From contig JAJDEJ010000007.1 of NCBI GenBank assembly GCA_029259815.1, positions 16,897 through 80,896 of the forward strand: a DNA stretch of 64,000 bases, in the 5' to 3' direction. Position numbers and translations under genes: made by a program. The stretch is from Planctomycetaceae bacterium. GTDB taxonomy: Bacteria > Planctomycetota > Planctomycetia > Planctomycetales > Planctomycetaceae. The notes below the pieces were generated by a model. That model saw only the letters and a program-made list of their open reading frames with translations. It had not been told where the DNA came from and made no database searches. Each line of letters starts with the position of its first letter. Within the stretch, counting starts at the first letter, position 1. Shown one piece after another: positions 1 through 11,252 of this stretch.

Positions 1-324
1 ATGCAGCCGCAAGGGCATGTGCAGGTGCTTGTCAACATGATTGACTTCGGCATGGACGTGCAGTCTGCCGGCGACGCCGCCCGCGTCCGGCACGCAGGCT
101 CAGCCCAACCGACCGGAGCACCGATGCAGGAAGGCGGCGGACGGGTGATCGTCGAGTCGGGCGTTACGGATCAAGTCGTCGAGTCACTGAAACAGCGTGG
201 ACATATCGTTGTGAGAGGCGGGACATCCTTTGGTGGCTATCAAGCCATCATGATCAACCGCGACTACGGCACGCTCAGCGGAGGCACCGAACCCCGCAAA
301 GACGGCGCCGCCGTTGGGTATTGA
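1..324 (+). CDS. ggt: Gamma-glutamyltransferase, C-terminal end (partial)
   Basis: This is the last 107 codons of a gene that enters from the left edge. The family cleaves the gamma-glutamyl bond of glutathione and related compounds, normally in the periplasm. The sequence opens with QPQGHVQVLVNMIDFGMDVQ, the segment seen near the C-terminus of the small (catalytic) subunit, and ends with GGYQAI followed by RKDGAAVGY, the usual C-terminus of the family. The catalytic threonine and the large subunit lie outside the window. It ends 95 bases before a PLP dehydratase gene on the same strand, so the two may be co-transcribed. The family call is firm; the substrate is not known. Confidence 0.9.
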   Translation: MQPQGHVQVLVNMIDFGMDVQSAGDAARVRHAGSAQPTGAPMQEGGGRVIVESGVTDQVVESLKQRGHIVVRGGTSFGGYQAIMINRDYGTLSGGTEPRKDGAAVGY

Positions 325-418
325 TCGTTGCTTGATGCAACCGAATGTGATTCGCATTGATAAGCGAGAATTCAGTTTTGTCGCAATTTGAATAGACCGG
401 ACAGTCAGTGAGTTTCAA

Positions 419-1405
419 GTGAATCAGCAGGCCATGTCGGTCACTCCACTTCCCGTCACACTCGATGACATCCGCGAGGCTGCCGAACAGATCGCCCAGC
501 ATGCTCACCGCACTCCGGTGATGTCCAGTCGGCTGGTCGATGAATGGTTAGGCTGTCGGGCGGTTTTTAAGTGTGAAAACCTGCAAAGGACCGGAGCCTT
601 CAAGTTCCGGGGAGCGTGTCATGCGGTCATGAGCCTGAGCGACACCGAGGCGGCTTGCGGGGTCGTTACACACTCGTCTGGTAATCATGGAGCCGCACTC
701 GCGGAGGCCGCGCGAATCAGACGCATCCCTGCGTATGTTGTGATGCCCGAGACAGCGCCGTCGGTCAAGCGAGCAGCGGTCGAAGGTTACGGTGCTCAAG
801 TCACTGAATGTTCACCGACGCTGGAAGCCCGCGAACAGACGGCGGCTCGCGTCATCAATGAGACTGGGGCGAGCTTTATTCATCCGTTCGATGACCTGCG
901 GATTATCGCAGGTCAGGCAACTGCCGCAGTCGAACTGCACGATGAGGTTGCTGAGCTGGACGTCATCGTCTGCCCTGTCGGCGGCGGCGGTTTGGCATCA
1001 GGAACTGCACTCGCGACACGCTTCCTGTCGCCAGACACTGAGGTCGTCCTCGGCGAGCCAGAGGCGGTCGACGATGCATTCCAGTCCCTCAAACAAGGAC
1101 GATTCGTGCCGGCTGATGACTCGCCCACAATTGCGGACGGCCTGAAAACGAGCCTCGGGGAGCACACGTACCCCATTCTCCGTGATCACGTCTCACGCAT
1201 CGTGACTGTCACCGAGGATGAGATCATTGAGGCCATGCGTTTTCTGTGGACACGAATGAAGCTCACCATCGAGCCGTCATCCGCGGTCGCCGTTGCCGCC
1301 ATCCGCAGGGAGAGTGAACGGTTCGACGGTCAGTCCGTCGGCATCATCATCTCCGGCGGCAACGTCGATCTCGATCACCTCCCCTGGATCGAACAACCCG
1401 CTTAG
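419..1405 (+). CDS. Threonine/serine dehydratase or serine racemase-like PLP enzyme
   Basis: A fold-type II PLP enzyme of about 325 residues, the length of the catalytic domain alone, so it lacks the C-terminal ACT-type regulatory domain of biosynthetic IlvA. The PLP lysine lies in AFKFRGA, the substrate loop is SSGNHGAALAEA and the phosphate-binding glycine loop is GGGGLASG. Members deaminate L-threonine or L-serine to 2-oxoacids, or racemise serine. The frame opens with GTG at 419; an in-frame ATG at 434 is an equally good start because no strong ribosome site separates them. It lies 36 bases upstream of an iron alcohol dehydrogenase, which suggests a small catabolic operon. Class is secure; the choice between dehydratase and racemase is not. 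Confidence 0.88.
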   Translation: MNQQAMSVTPLPVTLDDIREAAEQIAQHAHRTPVMSSRLVDEWLGCRAVFKCENLQRTGAFKFRGACHAVMSLSDTEAACGVVTHSSGNHGAALAEAARIRRIPAYVVMPETAPSVKRAAVEGYGAQVTECSPTLEAREQTAARVINETGASFIHPFDDLRIIAGQATAAVELHDEVAELDVIVCPVGGGGLASGTALATRFLSPDTEVVLGEPEAVDDAFQSLKQGRFVPADDSPTIADGLKTSLGEHTYPILRDHVSRIVTVTEDEIIEAMRFLWTRMKLTIEPSSAVAVAAIRRESERFDGQSVGIIISGGNVDLDHLPWIEQPA

Positions 1406-1441
1406 CGACGCATCGCAGATGCGTCATCTCTTGGAGAACCC

Positions 1442-2629
1442 GTGCAATACGACATTCTGACACCCCGCAAGATCGTCTTCGGCTGGGGTCGACGCGCAGA
1501 GGTGGGTGAGCTTGGGAGATCGCTTGGTCGGCGAGGGTTGATCGTGGGCGGTTCCAGGACGCTGAAGGAGCTGCCCGTGATCGACGTGATGAGTGCTTCG
1601 ATAAGGTCGGCAGGGCTGGATGTTGTTGATCTGTTACCCGTCACTCGTGAGCCGGAAGTGATCGACATCGACGAGGTGGTCGCTGCGATTATTGGAGCAG
1701 GCATCAGTGATGGTGACTTCCTGATCGCCATCGGTGGTGGTGCCGCAATTGACACAGCGAAAGCAATCGCCGCAATGGTGACCAATCGGCACGGCAACTC
1801 GGTCCAAGACTTTCTCGAAGGTGTTGGAAAGGGCTTGGCGGTTGATCGCGACCCACTGCCAATGCTCGCGATCCCCACGACAGCCGGGACGGGCACAGAG
1901 GCGACGAAGAACGCCGTCATCTCGTCGTATGATCCGCCTTTCAAGAAAAGTCTGCGGAGTGAACGCATGCTGCCGGATGTTGTGCTCGTTGATCCGGAGT
2001 TGACTGTCTCCTGCCCGGCGTCGGTCACGGCACAATCGGGCATGGATGCGATCACGCAACTCATTGAGAGTTTCATCTCGCATCGAGCGACGCCTTTCAC
2101 CCGGGAGTTGTGTCGTCGGGGACTGCGAGGTGTGTTCGAGGGGCAGGCGGACGAGCCGGCGATCGTGCGTGCTGTCCAGCAGCCGACCGATCGCACTGCG
2201 CGCGAGGCGATGTCACATGCAGCGTTGCTCTCCGGGATCGCTTTGGCGAATTCAGGACTCGGGATGGCGCATGGAGTCGCCGCCGCACTGGGAGTGCATG
2301 CGAAGGTGCCGCATGGTCTGGCATGTGCGGTAATGTTGCCGGTGGCCATGCGTGCGAATCGAGAGGTTGTGAGCAGTGATTTCGCTGAGTTGGGCCAGTT
2401 GTTCTCTGGGCGAGACATCCCCGACGATCGCGGAGCGGTCGAGACCGCAATCGATGTCATCCAATGTATCAACGACCGCATCGGCATCCCGTCTCGGCTG
2501 AGCGAGCTTGGCGTGCGAGCTGAGCAGATTCCGGACATCGTCCGCAGCTCACGCGGCAACAGTATGAACGGCAATCCACGGGAAATCGACGACCCGGAGC
2601 TGACAACTCTTTTGGAGTCCTGCCTTTAG
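1442..2629 (+). CDS. Iron-containing alcohol dehydrogenase family protein
   Basis: A 395-residue cytoplasmic NAD(P)-dependent oxidoreductase of the iron-type (group III) alcohol dehydrogenase family. The nucleotide-binding signature GGGAAIDTAKA lies near residue 100, TTAGTGTEAT near 145, and the metal histidines sit in the AHGVAAALG and PHGLACAVMLP segments near 280-300. The family includes alcohol, 1,3-propanediol, lactaldehyde and maleylacetate reductases, and the substrate cannot be chosen from sequence alone. The start is a GTG shortly after the preceding dehydratase. Length and motif order are normal and no lesion is seen. The pairing with a dehydratase could mean stepwise breakdown of an amino or hydroxy acid, which is an inference. 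Confidence 0.9.
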   Translation: MQYDILTPRKIVFGWGRRAEVGELGRSLGRRGLIVGGSRTLKELPVIDVMSASIRSAGLDVVDLLPVTREPEVIDIDEVVAAIIGAGISDGDFLIAIGGGAAIDTAKAIAAMVTNRHGNSVQDFLEGVGKGLAVDRDPLPMLAIPTTAGTGTEATKNAVISSYDPPFKKSLRSERMLPDVVLVDPELTVSCPASVTAQSGMDAITQLIESFISHRATPFTRELCRRGLRGVFEGQADEPAIVRAVQQPTDRTAREAMSHAALLSGIALANSGLGMAHGVAAALGVHAKVPHGLACAVMLPVAMRANREVVSSDFAELGQLFSGRDIPDDRGAVETAIDVIQCINDRIGIPSRLSELGVRAEQIPDIVRSSRGNSMNGNPREIDDPELTTLLESCL

Positions 2630-2896
2630 GCTGCTGACGACACACGAAAGGGCAAACACCAGCACGCGGTCGTAGCGATTGATCCTGATTTATCGTCGGC
2701 AGAATCGGTGAGGCCGCACGAGACGGGCGTGGGGGGTGTTTGCCCAGTCGTTAAATGCGGATTTGCTTGTTTGGCCGATGCCAGACGGATAGGATATGAG
2801 TGAGGTGAGCCTGTTCAATCCGGCTTACCCTCCCTGCCCGCTGAGCCGCCCGGCTCACGTTCGTCTTGCCATTTTCAACAAGGTTGAGTGGTTGCC
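2630..2896. other. Intergenic region upstream of the PSCyt gene
   Basis: No convincing coding sequence or structured repeat is seen in these 267 bases. They presumably hold the promoter of the cytochrome/WD40 gene that starts at 2897, but no reliable -35/-10 pair could be assigned. Confidence 0.4.
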
Positions 2897-3796
2897 ATGA
2901 TGCGCTTTGCGACCCTGCTTCTCCCTCTGCTTACGGTTTCGTTTGGCGTCGCTCACGCTGACGATGCGGCAGAACAACCTGTCAGCTACTACGAGCAGAT
3001 CCGCCCGATCTTTCAGGCGAACTGCCAAGGGTGCCATCAGCCTGCCAAAGCGAATGGTGCCTATGTCATGACCGACTTCGCCCGGTTGGTCACAGGTGGC
3101 GAAAGCGAAGAGGTGGCCGTCGTGGCGGGGCAACCGGATGACAGTTACCTGTTGCAGTTGATCACACCGGCCGATGGTGAGGCGGAAATGCCCAAGGGCA
3201 AATCGCCCCTGTCGGAGACGGACATCACGCTCGTTCGGAAATGGATCGAACAAGGAGCAAACGACGACACACCCGAGAACGCGCGGCAGCGATACGACAT
3301 GGACCACCCGCCGGTCTACACACGTCCGCCGGTCGTGACATCCATGGACTTCTCGCCGGACGGACGGTGGCTCGCAATCGCCGGCTTCCATGAAGTACTC
3401 CTTCACGATGTTGGCTCGCTCGCCAGTGGGCTCGACGCAGACGGCAGTGGACTCGTCGCCCGCTTGGTTGGCGTCTCCGAACGCATCGAATCGGTCGCCT
3501 TTTCGCCTGACGGCAAGCGACTCGCCGTGACGGGTGGATTGCCCGAGCGTATGGGCGAGCTGCAAATCTGGGATCAGTCCAGTGTCCAGAGTCCAGTGTC
3601 CAGTGAGGCGGACAACAATGATGCAGCACACTCAACACTGGACACTCACACTCTCCGTCCCCCTGACTTACGACACGGTCTACGGAGCGAGTTGGTCGGC
3701 GGATGGCAAACTCGTCGCAGTCGGCTGTGGCGACAACACGGTGCGAGCGCTCAACAGCGAGACGGGCGAGCAGGTGTTCTTCAGCGGAGCTCATGA
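2897..3796 (+). CDS. PSCyt-type cytochrome c / WD40 protein, N-terminal fragment (frameshifted)
   Basis: This encodes the N-terminal part of a giant planctomycete surface protein. It opens with a signal peptide ([17 protein letters not shown]), then a haem-binding CQGCH motif in the segment [15 protein letters not shown], and the start of a WD40 beta-propeller ([32 protein letters not shown]). The family sense holds up to LQIWD at 3572-3574; the remaining residues come from a repetitive insertion and then an out-of-frame tail. The true continuation is in another frame from 3651. Start ATG 2897 is preferred over GTG 2888 because it gives a clean signal peptide. Either the gene is broken or two polypeptides are made. 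A sequencing error is less likely because the junction contains a palindromic insertion. Confidence 0.8.
   Translation: MMRFATLLLPLLTVSFGVAHADDAAEQPVSYYEQIRPIFQANCQGCHQPAKANGAYVMTDFARLVTGGESEEVAVVAGQPDDSYLLQLITPADGEAEMPKGKSPLSETDITLVRKWIEQGANDDTPENARQRYDMDHPPVYTRPPVVTSMDFSPDGRWLAIAGFHEVLLHDVGSLASGLDADGSGLVARLVGVSERIESVAFSPDGKRLAVTGGLPERMGELQIWDQSSVQSPVSSEADNNDAAHSTLDTHTLRPPDLRHGLRSELVGGWQTRRSRLWRQHGASAQQRDGRAGVLQRSS
3576..3650. repeat. Short palindromic insertion that shifts the reading frame
   Basis: Between the codons for IWD (ending 3574) and LSVPLTYD (from 3651) lie 76 bases that family-like sequence would not need in full. They contain near-tandem copies of CCAGTGTCC (3579-3604) and an opposed copy, CACTGGACACTC (3635-3646). 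GTGTCCAGTGAG at 3596-3607 pairs with CTCAACACTGGACAC at 3631-3645, leaving a two-base bulge. Because 76 is not a multiple of three, the gene changes frame here. Confidence 0.65.
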
Positions 3797-6700
3797 CGAT
3801 TGGGCACTCGACACAGTCTTTTCCGTCGACGGCTCGCAACTCGTCTCTGTCGGTCGCGACATGACGACGAAACTATATGCCGTTGAGACACAGCGGTTCA
3901 TCGACAATGTCACCTCGATTACACCTGGCGCGCTCAAGGGCGGCATCTCAGCCATCGCCCGGCATCCTTCTGAGGATCATGTGCTGGTCGGAGGCTCGGA
4001 CGGCGTGCCTCGCATCTACCGCATGAATCGCGAGACGGTCCGTCGCATCGGCGATGATGCGAACCTGATTCGTCGATTCCCTCCGATGAAAGGACGGATC
4101 TTCAGTGTTGATTTCGCTCCTGACGGCAAGCGGATCGTCGCTGCCAGCAGCCTCGATGGCGCAGGTCAGGTCAATGTTTATTCCAGTGAATACGACAGCA
4201 CGATCTCAGAGGAACTCAAGAAGGCACTGGAGAAAGTGGCCTCGGGTTGGTCCGCAGAAGAACGCAAGCTTGTCGAGGACTTCGTGACGGCGGAAGTTAA
4301 GCTGATCTCGACGACCGATTTGCCTTCAGGGATGTATGCAGTCGCATTCTCGCCGGACGGCAATGTCGTGGCAGCGGCGGGAGCCGACGGTACGATTCGC
4401 TTCCTGAATCCCGTTGATGGCACGGTGGCGCAGGAGTTCGCTCCCATCGACGTAAATCCAGACGCACCGCGAGACGCCCGCATCCTTGCGGCAGCTGAGC
4501 AGGACCATGACGACGCGCCGCTGCCGGAGAGTCTCCCGGAAGGGGCGTCACTCGCGTCCTTGAGCGTCGAGCCGGACGAGGTGCGACTCAACGGTGCCCA
4601 CAGCTACAACCAACTGCTCATCAACGGCACGCTCGATACGGGCGACACTGTCGATGTCACTCGCATGGCGAAGTACGTGCTGGAGAGCGACGTCGCGAGT
4701 GTGAACTCGTATGGGCACGTGTCCGGGGACACTGATGGTCTCGCCGCGCTGGTCGTCTCATTGGGCGATCAGGCTCTCGGCGTGCCGGTGATGGTCGAAG
4801 ACACCCAGTCTGAAGAACCCGTCAGCTATGTGCAGGATGTGATGCCCGTCATCTCAAAGATGGGCTGCAACGCGGGGACGTGTCATGGTTCGAAGGACGG
4901 CAAAGAGGGCTTCAAGCTGTCTCTCCGAGGATACGATCCCATCTATGACACACGCGCCTGGACAGACGATCTCAAATCTCGACGAGTGAATCTGGCGTCA
5001 CCCGATGACAGTCTGATGCTGCTCAAAGCGACCGGTGCCGTGCCACATGTGGGCGGACAACTCACACAGCCGGGCAAGGACTACTATGAAATCGTGCGTC
5101 AGTGGATCGCTGAGGGGGCCAAACTGGATCTGGATGTGCCGCGCGTCGCGAGCATTGCGATGCTCCCGGAGAAACCGGTTGTGCAACAGATCGGTGCCAA
5201 GCAACAAATGCGGATCGTCGCCACCTACACCGATGGTACGCAGCGGGACGTCACAGCCGAGTCGTTCATCAACAGTAGCAACACGGACGTCGCAGCGGTC
5301 AACGCAGCGGGTGTAGTGACCACGCTTCGTCGCGGAGAAGCCCCGGTGCTCGCACGTTTCGAGGGTGCCTATGCAGCAACGACAGTGACTGTGATGGGCG
5401 ACCGGACCGGCTTCGTCTGGACGGAACCCGAGGCGCAAAGTCGTCTGGACGAACTCGTTGCCGACAAGTGGGAACGGTTGAAAATCACTCCCTCCGGACT
5501 CTGCACCGATGCCGAGTTCGTGCGTCGTGTGTATCTCGATCTCACGGGCCTGCCGCCGACGATCGAAGTGGTGAAGGCGTTTCTTTCCGACGAACGCGAA
5601 AGCCCCGTCAAGCGGGACGAGTTGATCGATCAACTGATCGGCAGTGACGAGTACGTCACCTACTGGAGCAATAAATGGGCCGACTTGCTGCAGGTGAACA
5701 GCAAGTTCCTCGGCAAACCGGGGGCCGTCGCCTTCCGTGATTGGATTCGTACACAAGTTGCCGCCAATACGCCCTACGACGAGCTGTGCTACCAAGTCCT
5801 CACCGCGGACGGCTCGAACAAGGACAATCCGGCTGCGTCCTACTACAAGATTCTCCGCGAGCCGGACGCCATGATGGAGAACACGACGCACCTGTTTCTC
5901 GGTGTCCGATTCAACTGCAACAAGTGTCACGATCATCCATTCGAGCGTTGGACACAGGACCAATACTACGAGACGGCAGCTTTCTTCGCCCGCGTCGGTC
6001 TCAAGAAGGATGAAGCCAGTGGCGACCAGAAGATCGGCGGCACAGCCGTCGAAGGTGCGAAACCGTTGTATGAGGTCGTCTTCGAGAAGCCGGAAGGCGA
6101 GATCAAACATGACCGGACCGGAGCCGTGACACCTCCTGCCTTCCCGTACGATGCCGACTTCTCCGTCAGCGATGAGGCGACGCGGCGTGAACGTCTCGCC
6201 AAATGGATCACCTCGCCCGATAATCACTACTTCGTGGAGAGTTACGTCAACCGCGTCTGGGGCTACCTGATGGGAGTGGGTCTCATCGAGCCGTTGGACG
6301 ACATTCGCGCGGGTAACCCACCGAGTAATCCTGAGTTACTCGACTGGCTCAGCGGCGAGTTCGTGCGATCCGACTTTAACGTTCAGGAACTCATGCGCAC
6401 CATCTGCAAGAGTCGCACCTATCAGTTGTCGATCGAGACGAACGAATGGAACGAGGACGACAATCTCAACTTCTCACACGCCGTCGCCCGTCGACTGCCG
6501 GCTGAGGTGCTGTACGACGCGGTGTACACAGTCACCGGTGCTCAGATGAAGATCCCCGGCGTCCCGGAAGGCACCCGTGCCGCTGCCCTCTCCGATGCGG
6601 GGAGCGAACTGACCGACAACTTCCTTGCGAATCTCGGTCGACCGGCCCGCGAGAGTGCGTGTGAGTGCGAGCGATCGTCCGATCTGCAACTCGGACCGGT

Positions 6701-8066
6701 GATGGCGCTGATGAACGGTCCGACCGTCAGCGACGCCATCTCCCAACCGGAGAATGCGATTACGTCACTCGTCACACAGCACGAGGACGACACGAAAGTG
6801 TTCGAGGAACTGTTCCTGCGCATTCTGAACCGACCGGCCCGGCCGGATGAGATCGCAGCTGCAGTCGCCGTTCGCGAACAACTCGATGAGGAACATGCGG
6901 ATCTCGTGGCCGAGTTGAAAGCTTATGAGGCAGAGATTGAGCCGGTTGTCACGAAGCTCGAAGCGGATCGAGACGCAGCCATCGCCTCCGCACAGGCTGA
7001 CCTTGATGCCTACAAAGCGGAGATCGCGCCCCGCGAGGCTCAACTCGACAAGGAGCAGCAGGAACTCGCAGCCAAGCTCGAACAGGAATTGACGACGTAC
7101 GACGAGGATCAACTGTCGGCTGCCCTCACCCAATGGGAGAACGAGTATCGCCGCACTGTCACGTGGGTGCCGCTCGATCCTTCGTCCATCAAATCCAGCA
7201 GTGAGATCAAACTCGTCAAGCAGGATGACTTGTCGCTGCTCGCCAGCGGCGAGACCACGTCTAACACCGAGTTCGAACTCGTGGCGGATACCAATCTCCG
7301 CCGGATCACAGGATTCAAAATCGAAGCACTCGCCGATGCGACGTTGCCCGCCTTCGGTCCGGGTCTGGCACCAAACGGGAACTTCGTGCTGAACGAATTC
7401 CTGGCTCAATGGGCAACCGTGGAGAAACCGAACCAGAAAACTCGCATCAACTTCGCAGAGGCGAAGGCCGACATCGAGCAGGAGTCGCTCGAAGTCAGCA
7501 AGGCGATCAACGGCAAGCGAGACGCCAGTGGCGATGGCTGGGCTGTGGGATCGCAGTTCGGAGTGGACCACGTCGCGGTGTTCTCACTCAAGGAACCACT
7601 CACGCTCAAGCAAGCCACACGCCTGACGATCGCACTGGACCAACGCTACCCGGACAACAAACACGTGCTGGGACGTTTTCGCATCTCGATCACCGATGCC
7701 GAGAACCCACTGGAATTCGGCATTCCACGCAACATCGACCAGATCCTGGCCCTCGTCCCCGCAGCGCGGGATGAGGCACAGCAGAAGACACTCCTGGAAT
7801 GGTTTAAGTCGCAAGATACCCAGCGACGTCCCCAGGAACTGGCCCTGGCCAAAAGCCGTCTCCCGCGTCCCATCGACCCCGAAATTACGCAGCGGGAAGC
7901 GAAGGTCGCAGAGGCCAGCCTCCCGCTTGTGCCGGACCCCAAACTCGTTCGTCTCCAGCGAGCGGCCAAGCTCAGCGAGGAGCAACTGACCCACGCACGT
8001 TTGACCGCTGCTCAAGACGTCGCCTGGGCCCTGATCAACAGCCCGGCCTTCCTGTTTAATCGCTGA
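3618..8066 (+). CDS. PSCyt-type WD40 / Big-2 / DUF1549 / DUF1553 protein, main fragment
   Basis: This is the larger part of the split PSCyt gene, about 1480 codons. In order: remaining WD40 blades ([15 protein letters not shown] onward, to about residue 280); two Big-2-like Ig domains near 320-395 and 510-590; between them a cytochrome-like CNAGTCHG motif near 417; a DUF1549 region from [16 protein letters not shown] near 635, with CNKCHDHP near 767; a DUF1553 region with [16 protein letters not shown] and [16 protein letters not shown] near 850-1070; then a charged coiled coil and a C-terminal domain. These proteins are predicted to be exported, but the signal peptide is on the upstream fragment. 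ATG 3618 follows GAGG at a suitable distance, so reinitiation is possible. Such proteins pair with DUF1501 proteins in planctomycetes, as here at 8760. Their biochemical role is not established. Confidence 0.85.
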   Translation: MMQHTQHWTLTLSVPLTYDTVYGASWSADGKLVAVGCGDNTVRALNSETGEQVFFSGAHDDWALDTVFSVDGSQLVSVGRDMTTKLYAVETQRFIDNVTSITPGALKGGISAIARHPSEDHVLVGGSDGVPRIYRMNRETVRRIGDDANLIRRFPPMKGRIFSVDFAPDGKRIVAASSLDGAGQVNVYSSEYDSTISEELKKALEKVASGWSAEERKLVEDFVTAEVKLISTTDLPSGMYAVAFSPDGNVVAAAGADGTIRFLNPVDGTVAQEFAPIDVNPDAPRDARILAAAEQDHDDAPLPESLPEGASLASLSVEPDEVRLNGAHSYNQLLINGTLDTGDTVDVTRMAKYVLESDVASVNSYGHVSGDTDGLAALVVSLGDQALGVPVMVEDTQSEEPVSYVQDVMPVISKMGCNAGTCHGSKDGKEGFKLSLRGYDPIYDTRAWTDDLKSRRVNLASPDDSLMLLKATGAVPHVGGQLTQPGKDYYEIVRQWIAEGAKLDLDVPRVASIAMLPEKPVVQQIGAKQQMRIVATYTDGTQRDVTAESFINSSNTDVAAVNAAGVVTTLRRGEAPVLARFEGAYAATTVTVMGDRTGFVWTEPEAQSRLDELVADKWERLKITPSGLCTDAEFVRRVYLDLTGLPPTIEVVKAFLSDERESPVKRDELIDQLIGSDEYVTYWSNKWADLLQVNSKFLGKPGAVAFRDWIRTQVAANTPYDELCYQVLTADGSNKDNPAASYYKILREPDAMMENTTHLFLGVRFNCNKCHDHPFERWTQDQYYETAAFFARVGLKKDEASGDQKIGGTAVEGAKPLYEVVFEKPEGEIKHDRTGAVTPPAFPYDADFSVSDEATRRERLAKWITSPDNHYFVESYVNRVWGYLMGVGLIEPLDDIRAGNPPSNPELLDWLSGEFVRSDFNVQELMRTICKSRTYQLSIETNEWNEDDNLNFSHAVARRLPAEVLYDAVYTVTGAQMKIPGVPEGTRAAALSDAGSELTDNFLANLGRPARESACECERSSDLQLGPVMALMNGPTVSDAISQPENAITSLVTQHEDDTKVFEELFLRILNRPARPDEIAAAVAVREQLDEEHADLVAELKAYEAEIEPVVTKLEADRDAAIASAQADLDAYKAEIAPREAQLDKEQQELAAKLEQELTTYDEDQLSAALTQWENEYRRTVTWVPLDPSSIKSSSEIKLVKQDDLSLLASGETTSNTEFELVADTNLRRITGFKIEALADATLPAFGPGLAPNGNFVLNEFLAQWATVEKPNQKTRINFAEAKADIEQESLEVSKAINGKRDASGDGWAVGSQFGVDHVAVFSLKEPLTLKQATRLTIALDQRYPDNKHVLGRFRISITDAENPLEFGIPRNIDQILALVPAARDEAQQKTLLEWFKSQDTQRRPQELALAKSRLPRPIDPEITQREAKVAEASLPLVPDPKLVRLQRAAKLSEEQLTHARLTAAQDVAWALINSPAFLFNR

Positions 8067-8109
8067 ATGATGAATCCCCTAGAAAGTATTGAGTGACAGG
8101 TGATACCAT

Positions 8110-8433
8110 ATGCTCGTGCGAGTGGGAGAGATCGGGAAGCCGGCTTTCCAGTTGCGCCCGGGAGAGAAGGGAATTTCGGTTTTTGATTTGGAGGCAGTTG
8201 CTCCGCCATTAAGCGAGATGGAGATCCTCGTTTCATTCCGAGACGGGAGTGTCGCTATCCTCATCGATCCACAGATTTTGAAGTTGATTGGGTTGCAGGT
8301 TGTTCTGGTGCTTGGAAGCGATGACTTGCCACAACGGCTGCGAAATGCCCATGCGGAGATTCGCCCCGGCGACGAGATGACTCGCAAGGAGTTCAAGAGC
8401 AGCTTGAGAGAGTTGGAAGAACATGTCGACTGA
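8110..8433 (+). CDS. Hypothetical protein, first of an overlapping pair
   Basis: A 107-residue protein of no family recognised here. It has no signal peptide or membrane segment. The N-terminal half is beta-rich (MLVRVGEIGKPAFQL, EILVSFRDGSVAILI) and the C-terminus is charged and helical (EMTRKEFKSSLRELEEHVD). It overlaps the next gene by 11 bases (8423-8433), so the two are translationally coupled. The pair interrupts the usual PSCyt-DUF1501 gene neighbourhood, which suggests later insertion. The small size, overlap and position would suit a toxin-antitoxin or effector-immunity pair, but no motif supports that. Confidence 0.6.
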   Translation: MLVRVGEIGKPAFQLRPGEKGISVFDLEAVAPPLSEMEILVSFRDGSVAILIDPQILKLIGLQVVLVLGSDDLPQRLRNAHAEIRPGDEMTRKEFKSSLRELEEHVD

Positions 8434-8710
8434 CACGACGCAATCTGTTGAAATTCCCTACGACCTGATCGAGGCCATGCGATCATTGAAAGCTGTGAGG
8501 CATGTCTCACATTGCGATCAGATGGTCGAAGTTCCCATCTTCGAGATTTATGCAACCTGCCCGACATGTGGTGAAGAATTCAAAGTGCGATCGTTCGGAG
8601 CAACCGCAGAAATCGAGGATTTGTTCGATACCGTCTTCGAGTGGATGACAGACCCGATATCACGCGGGATCGCGGAACAACGAATCCGCACGATCGAAGA
8701 AGACACCTGA
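8423..8710 (+). CDS. Hypothetical protein with a CxxC motif, second of the pair
   Basis: A 95-residue acidic protein, not recognised as any family. One CPTC motif (ATCPTCGEEFKV, near residues 43-50) could be half of a zinc site or a redox pair, and a further cysteine lies upstream in HVSHCDQMV. The rest is helical and acidic, ending IRTIEEDT. The ATG at 8423 lies inside the upstream gene and is the only sensible start. It ends 49 bases before the DUF1501 gene, whose GAGGAG ribosome site is in the gap. Function is unknown. Confidence 0.6.
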   Translation: MSTDTTQSVEIPYDLIEAMRSLKAVRHVSHCDQMVEVPIFEIYATCPTCGEEFKVRSFGATAEIEDLFDTVFEWMTDPISRGIAEQRIRTIEEDT

Positions 8711-8759
8711 ACCTAAACACCCTCCTGGTTATTTTCATTTCGGCTGAGGAGCCCATCTC

Positions 8760-10232
<1,473 letters not shown>

Positions 10233-10251
10233 TGTGAAAGGAAGGGCAATC

Positions 10252-10494
10252 ATGGTCACTGCGAATCCGGAAGTTCAAGACATCCTCAATCGAGTTCGCA
10301 GTTGGTCCATCGACGACCGTCGACGACTCGTTGAGGAGATCCTGAAATCATTACGCAGCCAACCGGTAGCTTCACCTGCAAAGAAGACCCTGCAAGACTT
10401 GCGGGGCTTGTTACGGGTTGAGGGTGTTGAACCTCCTGATGATGCGGAATGCCGACAGATTCTTGAGGAAGAGCTGATCAAGAAGCATCTGTGA
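10252..10494 (+). CDS. Antitoxin-like protein of a PIN toxin pair
   Basis: An 80-residue, mainly helical, charged protein (EVQDILNRVRSWSIDDRRRLVEEIL) upstream of and coupled to a PIN-domain gene. In type II systems this first small gene binds DNA with its N-terminus and masks the nuclease with its C-terminus. ATG 10252 is preferred because GGAAGG lies six bases upstream; a longer in-frame start at 10225 would overlap the DUF1501 stop. The helical N-terminal part followed by a LRGLLRVEG segment resembles antitoxins found with PIN proteins, but the exact antitoxin family is not assigned. Autoregulation is likely from analogy; no operator was identified. Confidence 0.65.
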   Translation: MVTANPEVQDILNRVRSWSIDDRRRLVEEILKSLRSQPVASPAKKTLQDLRGLLRVEGVEPPDDAECRQILEEELIKKHL

Positions 10495-10919
10495 TGAGAG
10501 TCCTTCTTGATGTGAACGTCATCCTTGACGTGCTTCTCGAACGCGAAGAGTGGCGAATCGACGCCGATGTGATTTGGAAGGCGGCACAAACAGACGAGTT
10601 GGACTGTTGCGTCGCAGCCTCCTCACTGACGGATGTTTTCTACATCGCCCGACGGTTCATCGGACAGGAGAAAGCCAAGGCAGCAGTGGGTGTCTGCCTG
10701 GAAGTTCTCACGCCGCTCACGATCGATCAGATGATCGTCGATGCAGCTTTTGCACGTCGTGAATCCGACTTTGAGGATGCCATTCAGATCGTCGTCGCCT
10801 CAGTCGAGAAAGTTGATGCGATCATCACCCGTGACGCGGCCGGGTTCAACGACTCACCCATTGCCGTGATGTCCCCGGCGGACCTTGCGAGTCGACTCCA
10901 GACGTCAGACAATGAATGA
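10494..10919 (+). CDS. PIN-domain ribonuclease toxin (VapC-like)
   Basis: A PIN-domain protein of 141 residues. The four expected acidic positions are present: D6 in LLDVNVILDVLLER, D47 in SLTDVFYIARR, D95 in DFEDAIQIV and D114 in IITRDAAGF. These coordinate the metal that cleaves RNA, typically tRNA or rRNA in VapC-type toxins. ATG 10494 overlaps the stop of the upstream antitoxin by one base (TGATG); GTG 10491 is an alternative in the same frame. Gene order and overlap are classic for a type II toxin-antitoxin module. The active site looks intact, so the toxin is probably functional. The RNA target is unknown. Confidence 0.85.
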   Translation: MRVLLDVNVILDVLLEREEWRIDADVIWKAAQTDELDCCVAASSLTDVFYIARRFIGQEKAKAAVGVCLEVLTPLTIDQMIVDAAFARRESDFEDAIQIVVASVEKVDAIITRDAAGFNDSPIAVMSPADLASRLQTSDNE

Positions 10920-11252
10920 CAGTGCCAAAGCCGCACAACTGAACCGTCCGATCGGACGGGCTGCGAAGCAAGAAAATGGTTCAGACTCGATGATGAACTC
11001 CGTGGAAATGTGAAGAGGCATCTGTGACAGATTGTGAGTCCTCTTGTGTGACGGGGCTCCCGCTGTTGCAGGTGGGGCCAAGCGTGCGCTAACGTGTTAG
11101 TCCGACTCAACGCCAGCGAACCAATTGACGCGTCGCAAGACCTGAGTTAGCCCCCCCCCGCAAGCCAGATTATTCCGGACCAGCGCTGATGAATTCAAAG
11201 TTATGCGACTGAATGACACTTCATTACGATTTCATGTAGACCGAGACAAACA
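10920..11252. other. Intergenic region with a motif shared with 56300-56350
   Basis: About 330 bases without a convincing gene. GCTAAC (11091-11096 region) and GTTAGC (near 11139) flank a stretch of about 60 bases, followed by a run of cytosines. Just beyond, from about 11164, lies GCCAGAT and then CCGGACCAGCG and AATTCAAAGTT, the same ordered words as occur upstream of the nucleotidyltransferase gene at 56477. No promoter was assigned. Confidence 0.45.

Noticed and set aside
1402..2574. A 390-codon minus-strand frame opposite the iron alcohol dehydrogenase.
   Set aside because: The plus-strand frame has clear dehydrogenase motifs, whereas the antisense frame is rich in serine and arginine with no recognisable motifs, as expected for a shadow in GC-rich DNA.
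3534..3660. Programmed ribosomal frameshifting in the PSCyt gene.
   Set aside because: No slippery heptamer or following pseudoknot was seen at the switch point; a repetitive insertion explains the change of frame better.
4998..6227. A 409-codon minus-strand frame opposite the PSCyt gene.
   Set aside because: The plus strand carries DUF1549 and cytochrome-like motifs across the same bases; the antisense product resembles no protein family.
11091..11144. A second attC site before the orphan gene.
   Set aside because: Only the terminal GCTAAC and GTTAGC pair well; the inner arms do not form a convincing stem, so it is not listed as a site.
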